Shown here: positions 58,075 to 64,000 of the stretch, one piece after another
Layout: each line of letters starts with the position of its first letter
Numbering within the stretch: position 1 is the first letter of the stretch
From: Brachyhypopomus gauderio
Taxonomy: Eukaryota; Chordata; Actinopteri; Gymnotiformes; Hypopomidae
Reading direction: 5' to 3'
Length of the DNA stretch: 64,000 nt
NCBI RefSeq assembly: GCF_052324685.1
Contig: NC_135220.1
Location: 11,730,300-11,794,299 of the forward strand
Program-made: the position numbers and the translations under genes
Notes under the pieces: model-generated
What the model was told of the DNA's origin: nothing
Seen by the model: only the letters and a program-made list of their open reading frames with translations
Database searches by the model: none

Positions 58075-59831
58075 TGGGGGCAGAAAAGAAAAACAACAGG
58101 AAAAAAAGATGCGGGTGGAGTGGTGTTGAAATGTTTTTGTAAAAAAATGATCAAAAACAAAAAAGTAAACAATCAACTAAATAAATATGGTGACATGTTC
58201 AACTCACTCACAACACTGCGGTAAAGGGACACAAAAGGAATCATAATGAGCAAATGACATGTGAATGAAGAAATGAAACCAAAAAGAGTCATTTGTGTTT
58301 GGCTTTAGTACATTCAACACAGGCCTCTGGTGCACCAGGACACCAGACATATCAAAGAGCAGAGGGGAGAGACAACAGCTGAAGGGGGTTTGACACCATT
58401 GGGACGGGATGTGATGGACACGGGCGTAGTTTCTGGGAAAGGATGGATGGTGGTGGTGCTAAAACAGTTTGAGGAGCAACCAGTGGGCTACAGAGGAGGG
58501 ACTAGTCTACAACGCCCAGCCAGACAAACACACAAGCTGCACTGAATTCCAAACCTCAGATAACAGCTGATAACAGATAGAGAGAAAAGCAGTTTGGCAC
58601 ATTCCTCTTTTTTATCCTCAAACAACAACAAAAACACTGGAGCTGAATTAGCACACTGGGCTCTCAAAGTGACTCAAAAATGTTCAGTAGAAAAATTTGA
58701 AGTAATTTTCCTGCAGAAGAAAATAAAGAGCACAATGGGAAAGACACAGCCAGTCTCACAGGGGCTGGAAGGAAACGTGCCGCTGTGCTAACAATGCTCC
58801 CCCCGAAACACATACTACCTTTCTTGGATGCCGTGCGGGACGACGGACTGAAGAACTTCTTCACCGTGGTGACCTTGCGAGTCTTCTCGTTGGTCTTCTT
58901 CTCCTCAAACTTGGAGAAGGGTGCAAGAGAGGGCGGAGTCTGAGAGGTCTGGGAGCGGGGCGGGGCCTGGTTGCCATGGCTGCTGGCGTAGGCGGCGGCT
59001 TCCTCCTCCCGCTGCAGCCTGCGGTGTGGAACACAGGCTGATGATGTCATCGTGATGTACCCACAGCACGTGAGATTTTATGAACAACTGGATGTATAGG
59101 ATTATTAACTGTAATGGTTAACTGTGGTGGTTAGATAACTGGTCTTGTGACCAGAGGGTTGTGGGTTCGATTCCCAGGCCTGAGGTCATGACTGAGGTGC
59201 CTTGAGCAAGGCACCTAACCCAAACTGCTCCCCGGGCACCAGGCTAGGGCTGCCCACCGCTCTGGGCACGTGTGCACCACAGACCCCTAGTGATCACTAG
59301 TGTGTGTGTGTGCACCACAGCCCCCTAGTAATCACTAGTGTGTGTGTGTGCACCACAGCCCCCTAGTAATCACTAGTGTGTGTGTGTGTTATCACTGCAC
59401 AAATGAGTAAATGCAGAGGACAAATTTTGATTGGGGAGAAAATCACATTTGATAAATATTTACAATTTCACAATTTACGAAAGGCCATGAATAGTCACAG
59501 CCGAATAATGAGGTACATAGATGCTTCCATTAGTCTTACTGAGAAATGAAGTGACGTGCATCTGCTACAGAGTGCTTCAAGCTGACGTGCATCTACTACT
59601 GTGGGCTAAGATTTGACTGTGCAGTGCGGTTCTGAGTGGGCCCACTCACTTCTCTGCCAGGGCCCAGTCCTCCTGGATCTGTCTCTGGCGCGCTCGCTGG
59701 TATTCTTCCCGCCAGCACTTCGAGCACAAGCCCTGCCAGGCTGCATTGCCATAGTAGCCACAGCCTTTCTTACACAGCAGCTCCGACTGGTCCACATGGA
59801 TCCCTCGGCGTTCAGAACGCTGACTCATCAT
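53908..59831 (-). CDS. rabgef1: rabgef1 (Rabex-5), Rab5 GDP/GTP exchange factor
   Basis: Eight coding exons (forward coordinates): 59650-59828 (or 59831), 58819-59018, 56429-56595, 55784-55865, 55178-55310, 54863-54954, 54514-54770, 53908-54297. Phases agree; total 1500 nt, 499 residues (human about 491). Known role: activates Rab5 on early endosomes with rabaptin-5 and binds ubiquitin. Two adjacent ATGs start the frame; the second gives [14 protein letters not shown], matching the family start. Order: A20-type zinc finger (C19, C23, C35, C38), MIU ubiquitin-binding helix (about 48-74), helical bundle, Vps9 domain (about 235-380), C-terminal helix ending [11 protein letters not shown]. It may be the teleost rabgef1l paralogue; I cannot decide which without a tree. 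Confidence 0.94.
55106..55168. repeat. 19-bp repeat x3 beside rabgef1 exon 55178-55310
   Basis: Three copies of GGAGGCGTGTCCACACCCA, the last ending about 10 bp from the donor CG|GTGAGG. Confidence 0.93.
55178..56595 (-). CDS. rabgef1: rabgef1 exons 4-6: membrane-targeting region and helical bundle
   Basis: Exons 56429-56595, 55784-55865 and 55178-55310 encode [53 protein letters not shown] and the bundle [20 protein letters not shown] ending [15 protein letters not shown]. The bundle packs against Vps9 in the known structure. The acceptor of the first exon follows a 50-bp (GT)n tract. The donor of the third is followed within about 10 bp by three 19-bp repeats. Confidence 0.93.
56608..56660. 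repeat. (CA)n upstream of rabgef1 exon 4
   Basis: About 26 CA units, i.e. sense-strand (GT)n, ending 13 bp before the exon 56429-56595 acceptor. Confidence 0.95.
57878..58000 (-). CDS. candidate rabgef1 cassette exon, 41 codons
   Basis: Bounded by a strong acceptor (CTGCCCCAG) and donor GAAG|GTAACG. It has the same phase as exon 3's end and exon 4's start (1 base carried in, 1 carried out), so including it adds 41 residues without shifting the frame. It reads [40 protein letters not shown]. There is no stop codon and the codon content is GC-rich like the neighbouring exons. I do not recognise the peptide from the human protein. It could be a teleost-specific alternative exon or chance; confidence is moderate because both splice sites and phase agree. 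Confidence 0.45.
58043..58072. repeat. 30-base poly-G (poly-C in rabgef1 RNA)
   Basis: Uninterrupted run of 30 G on the forward strand, 42-71 bp upstream of the candidate cassette exon acceptor at 58001. Confidence 0.95.
58819..59018 (-). CDS. rabgef1: rabgef1 exon 3: MIU end and conserved basic linker
   Basis: A 200-bp exon, acceptor CCGCAG, donor AAAG|GTAGTA. Encodes [15 protein letters not shown], a Pro/Ser/Gln-rich insert, then the nearly invariant [18 protein letters not shown] and [15 protein letters not shown]. The Pro-rich insert is longer than I recall in the human protein. Confidence 0.93.
59118..59460 (+). mobile_element. tRNA-derived SINE
   Basis: Contains a box A-like GTGGTTAGATAACTGG, box B GGTTCGATTCC, and the teleost SINE body CTTGAGCAAGGCACCTAACC with CTGCTCCCCGGGCACC. 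A threefold internal repeat of CACCACAGCCCCCTAGTAAT type follows, and the ending AAATGCAGAGGACAAATTT. Lies in rabgef1 intron between exons 59650 and 59018, antisense to that gene. Confidence 0.85.
59650..59831 (-). CDS. rabgef1: rabgef1 exon 2: start, A20 zinc finger and MIU helix
   Basis: Encodes [19 protein letters not shown] and SKCWREEY: the four zinc cysteines and the Tyr-Tyr pair that bind ubiquitin in the family. [11 protein letters not shown] then begins the MIU helix. The same exon extends upstream as 5' UTR to an acceptor near 59,891. That leader could also be read in frame without a stop for about 20 codons before the ATG pair, but it has no ATG of its own. Confidence 0.94.
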
Positions 59832-59891
59832 GTACGTGGAGCTGTGCCGGGTAGATCCACAGTGAGCACACAAATCTGTTTCCACCAGCAC

Positions 59892-60829
59892 CTTTACAAT
59901 GAATCAGAGAGTAAGCAAAAGAAATGGGTCACGTTAGCAGCGTAAAACACACGGATCAAAATATTCACCGCTACAAGCGGAACTTATTCACGGCATCTAC
60001 ATGAGAGCAAGACAGCGTGAAGAGCTGAGGGGGGACAAAAGGGAACAATCTTTCCAAAACAGGATGTAAAGGCCTGGGGGAAGTGGGCCCTCGCTGCTGG
60101 GAAGGTCCTTAAGCAGTTTCTGAAGCAGCCAGCAGAATTGATGAGCTGACACTGCGTTTCAGCTGCAGAGAGGAGACGATCTGTGAGTCTACATGTTCCT
60201 GGTGGAGAGGTCTACCTGACCACATGTGTGTTACATATTTACAAACGTGGCCAATTCCCATGCTGAGAATCACATCACATTAGGATTATATTTCCCTATT
60301 GTGGTTCCGGGTTATTCGGTAGTTTGGTGGTCGCCCCTCTCATAGACATTACATCAGCCTCTCTGCTATTTTAAACCATTAAAACCACCAAAACCATTAA
60401 AAGATCATGAACCCAGCTGATAAACTGACTCAAGTCCGTTATGAGCCCAGAAACCCACTTGGACACACAACCTCATCTGTGGCTAACTCCAGCTAGCTCG
60501 TGAACACAAGACGACTTTGTTTGATGAAAATATGCCCACGGTACATCGTACAGATGATGTAAAGTGCTGTTTGTCTGTTTGTTTGTTTGTTGACTAGCTG
60601 GGGTAACTGAACAAACTGACGACGATATGACGAAGCGAACTGACGTTAGCATAACAAGCTAGCTGCTAACTAGCTGCTAGCATTTCGAACAGTTGTTGGC
60701 CTGCACGCACACAGCTAAATGTAACATATAAAAATTATTTCACAAACTTCAGCTGCGTATCTTGTCTAAGAAACGCTGGAAATGCATAAAGGCAAAAAAG
60801 TGAAGCAGCTTTATTCAGCGACTGACTAC
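59892..60829. other. rabgef1 intron 1
   Basis: No coding sequence. The 60,490-60,710 part is dense in GCTAGC, GCTAAC and GTTAGC hexamers (see findings). Confidence 0.6.
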
Positions 60830-61005
60830 CTGACGCTCCGACTCCACGTCCCCAGGACAACAGCACAGTGACGCCGACTCACGCGCTGGCGTCCCACCAT
60901 CACGTGGGCGGCAGCAAATGTGGGTGGGGCTAAAGGGCCAAATCTGACCAATCAGCGGGGCAGTGTGACCATTAAATGCCAGCGTGCTCCTCCCATGTGT
61001 CCCCA
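60830..61005 (-). promoter_or_regulatory. rabgef1: rabgef1 promoter and untranslated exon 1 (inferred)
   Basis: A donor-like CAG|GTAGTC at 60830 (minus strand) would end a non-coding first exon. Upstream sequence carries CACGTG at about 60,902, GGGCGG-type boxes and CCAAT at about 60,949 (forward strand), with locally raised CpG. It is TATA-less. The transcription start is not directly visible. Confidence 0.5.
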
Positions 61006-61860
61006 AAACTACACTACTGTACTGCCATGATACACGCCGGGTACTTATGGAAAGCCAATACTTACCCTCCTGAAGAGATTAAAGACTGGCTGGGTGTCAT
61101 TGATACTTTAATGAACATGTACATCACCACCTCCCTCTGCGTTTAGATGTTTCCTGTGAGGACTTTGTCATTCAAATGATCAAGGGATGTTAGGGAAGAG
61201 ATAGTTGCTGACGTAGCAGTGTATGAGTTAACACAGATTTTCAGACTGCATAGGTAAACGTTTTTAATGAGCATTATGTTAGAAAGCATTTACATTTCCA
61301 TCAAATGATAGTACTGGATCGCAGGTCTGGTTGACACAGTGCAAACCAAACACGCTACACTTCAGCCTTAATGGGATTCTTCAAACTCACAGCATTCTGT
61401 ATTTGATTTCCTCTTTTTTATTTGACGTTTTACCCTAATTACATTTGAGTCGGTTTTTAAATCTGTCACAGAAAACAAATGTCAGTCTAAATCCACTTAC
61501 GATATTGTTTGTTGATATAGCCGTGCACTCATGCAAAGAGAAATGGTGAACACTCTCCACTCTGCAGAGGAAACCGTTCAGCAGTGCAGCTGCATCATGA
61601 TTGTCCTACATTACAGTGTGCGATCATGCATGACTCTCCGTTCAAAATAGACCTACTCTGAAATCGCAGCCTGGAGTGGCACTTCTGTTAAGGACAGGTG
61701 AGTGTGTTCTTGTACTAATTGTAGACGTATGGCCAAAACCCTAAAATGGTTTCTAGTTAAATGCAGAACTCCAAGATCTGCTTTTGTCCCTTTCATTTGC
61801 AGTGCAAGACAGATGCAGAACAGCAGTGGAGACATCCTCCTTGCTAAATGCTGCACTTGA
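61006..61860. other. unique sequence between rabgef1 promoter and HMGXB3-like exons
   Basis: No confident exon. A donor-like GGACAG|GTGAGT near 61,696 and an acceptor-like TTTGCAG at 61,801 could bound further exons of the downstream gene, but no family motif is visible. Confidence 0.45.
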
Positions 61861-63320
61861 GGGTCAATCTGGTTGCCTTCCACAACAGAGCCAGAACCCA
61901 TATTCTGTGCTGATGTTGAACAAGGTATCTTCATGACTGCAAAACAAAATCGTGGTCAGAGAGTACCAATACATGTTTGCAAGTGCACTAGTTCCCAGAT
62001 TATTGCCTGTGAGGTTGGGGACTGCAGAGAGTTCATGTCACTTGCTAAACTGAGTGGGAGGCCTGGAGCAGAATGTGAACATCTAAAGAGGGTTTCATTT
62101 GCTCCTTCATATGTGGCTCCAGAAAATCTCAACCAGGAATCCATACAAGCCATGCTGAATAAAGGTCTTGTGTCAACACAAAGGAAAAATGAATGCACTA
62201 AAATAGATAATTTGGCTTCCAGGGAAGGAGTTTGTTCTGTTTACCCAGTTTTTTTATGAAATGTATGGATATTCCTCTAGATACATATACTTTTCAGTAT
62301 TTACTGGAACAAGAGCTACTTGGTGTCTTTTTGGACGAACCAGGGTAACTTTTGACAAAAGAACAGGGCTGTGGTATTGTTGCTGTAAAGACAAAAAGAC
62401 AAGCCGCTGTGTTCACATATGACTCTCTATGTGGTGCCTTTACCAGGAGAGGGAAGAATTACTGATGGAAAGCACAAAGTCTAATGCAGAAGGCCTCTCT
62501 GACCATGGCAGCGACACAGAATCTAATGGTGAAAACGTGAATTGTCCCACATCAGATCAAATCATTGCCATGACCCAGTACTTTTGGGAAAGTAAACGAA
62601 TCCCTGAGAACTTGCCCCAGGATCTCAAGAATCACTCTAGACCTGTGCTTGGCACGTTCAAACCAACGGAGACAGTATGTCCATACTGCCCAGGCCCTAC
62701 ACTACCTGGTCTATCAGAGCCAAGACTTGTCACAACAAATGCAACCATTTATTATCTGCTTTCAGTGATAAAAGGTTTGTGCATTTACTGTTTTTCTAAA
62801 ATGATTAATATAATTTCATGACATTTAAATATCATTTTAGGGTTGCAAGGCTGAACAATAAAAAATGGGTAGAACTAGCAGTATAGTTCTGGTTCTGGGG
62901 CGTCACCGTGTAACCATCACGGTCATCGGGTTATTTAGTTCTGTCTTGGAAAAACCTCCTGTTTTTAGCACAAATTATCGTGGAAATAAACAGCATGTGC
63001 AGTTGTTAACAGTTGTGTGGTTTAGAGTAAGCAAATCATCAAATTGTGTACTCTGGCCCTCCAGGACTGAAGCTCACCTAGTTATAACCTAAGCAATGGT
63101 CGGCTTATTCTGTCTTCTGCTGCTGACCAGATTATTTTAGTAACTAACTACTGTATTTAAGTTAATCTCTTCAATTACAGGTGTTCATGTCTATGAGAAG
63201 AATTGCATGGTGTGTAAAACCCCAGTCAGGTTTCATGACTACACATCAGGATTTCACAATTTTAATAACAAAGTAATTCTGAGCATTCCTCTGTATTCAA
63301 TGATGACTTTTGCGCTGAAG
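61861..63320 (+). CDS. HMGXB3-like cysteine-rich protein, partial
   Basis: An open block at 61861-62259 (function of its ends uncertain; a donor AAAG|GTCTTG occurs at 62163), then exon 62447-62774 (acceptor TTACCAG, donor G|GTTTGT) and exon 63181-63320 (acceptor TTACAG, donor AAG|GTATAC). They read PIHVCKCTSSQIIACEVGDC, then CREFMSLAKLSGRPGAEC, then VCPYCPGPTLPGL with TTNATIYYLLSVIKG, and VHVYEKNCMVCKTPVRFHDY with TSGFHNFNNKVILSI. The paired Cys motifs and the Y.SG.HNFN element resemble the CxC region of HMG-box protein 3 and its many teleost relatives, some associated with KDZ-type transposon proteins. No start codon is assigned and the gene leaves the window, so completeness is unknown. Confidence 0.6.
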
Positions 63321-64000
63321 GTATACATTAATTTCTTTTTTTCATAACAGAAAAAATTATCAACAGCCATCAACCCTCTTCTACTAAATTTGGTCATAAG
63401 TCTTGTCTACATAGGACCAGTGTGGCTGCAAGTTTTCATTCAATCAAACAGCATCTGATCTGATTCCAATTGATTAGGTAGTTTGTTTGAATAAATAAAT
63501 TAATAATTAATTAATGAGGTGATCCACCTGTTGTAATGAAAATTTGCAGCAACACAGGATAACACATAGGTGACCCCTGCTGTAGATTTTTGCTCCCACA
63601 CTTGATTAAATTAATACTTTCTTTAAAGATCCTAAAACTGTAAGTCCAAAAAATGTCCCATGAATTTCTCATTTATCAATAACTCAGAGTTTGATATTCA
63701 CAAATCTATTCTAATTCTAAAATTATCCACCCCCATGTAATATCTGCTCTGTGGTGGTCCCGTGGGGGCAGTGTGTGTGTCTGTCTGCATCAGTTTTTTT
63801 ATTTCTTCTGCAGGTCTTGCTCATCTTTGTATAACTTGTCTAAATGACAACCTATATACATCCAGACATGTCTGTTTTATTTAACAACTGTTGTCTATTC
63901 CCTTCATTGTTACCCTTTGTTTAGGGGCAAAGGAGAAGAATCCTTACTCTAGTGAACTATCATATTCTGCATTTGCCTTATGGATTAGTGAGTCATGTAG
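63321..64000. other. HMGXB3-like gene, distal intron/possible next exon
   Basis: Contains an inverted pair GCTGCAAGTTTTCATT / AATGAAAATTTGCAGC (63,430-63,552), possibly a MITE. An acceptor-like TTGTTTAG at 63,924 is followed by a frame open to the window end (GQRRRILTLVNYHILHL). I cannot tie that peptide to the family. Confidence 0.35.

Noticed and set aside
59118..59460. tRNA gene
   Set aside because: Box A and B are present but no cloverleaf can be drawn; the body is a SINE.

Overview
This is a stretch of a ray-finned (teleost) fish nuclear genome. The evidence is split vertebrate genes with canonical GT-AG introns, very dense (CA)n/(CT)n microsatellites, long GC-poor introns, several hAT/Harbinger-type MITEs with clean target-site duplications, and a tRNA-derived SINE. 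There is no sign of prokaryotic or viral organisation.

Layout. Bases 1-12,651 are intronic or 5' flanking sequence made largely of minisatellites: a 20-bp array of about 3.1 kb and an 11-bp array of about 1.4 kb. Bases 12,652-25,749 (+ strand) hold exons 2-7 of ppm1e (POPX1-type PP2C phosphatase). Its first exon lies upstream of the window, and a 4-kb 32-bp minisatellite sits in its second intron. Bases 25,750-33,846 are the tail-to-tail interval between ppm1e and trim37, probably containing both 3' UTRs, with a segmental duplication. Bases 33,847-50,886 (- strand) hold a complete trim37. I could assemble 24 coding exons with matching phases, giving about 970 residues (RING, B-box, coiled coil, MATH, acidic/Ser-rich tail). 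Its CpG-rich promoter and untranslated exon 1 are near 51.45-51.7 kb. Bases 53,908-59,831 (- strand) hold a complete rabgef1 (Rabex-5) of about 499 residues in eight coding exons, plus a candidate phase-neutral cassette exon. Its promoter is near 60.83-61.0 kb. Bases 61,861-64,000 (+ strand) contain three or so exons of a cysteine-rich HMGXB3-like gene that runs off the window.

The genes are unrelated in pathway: actin/PAK-CaMK signalling phosphatase, centrosome/peroxisome ubiquitin ligase, and Rab5 exchange factor. The window's originality lies in repeat-splice-site relationships. Two trim37 introns begin with minisatellites whose every unit carries an exact copy of the authentic 5' splice site. 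Several other donors have tandem arrays starting within tens of bases. At least ten 3' splice sites are preceded by sense-strand (TG)n instead of an ordinary pyrimidine tract. Other highlights are a nested pair of hAT insertions, a possible frame break in the ppm1e tail, and GCTAGC/GCTAAC-rich clusters just inside both mapped transcription starts.

All exon boundaries were read by eye from splice signals, phase bookkeeping and remembered family sequence. They have not been checked against transcripts.
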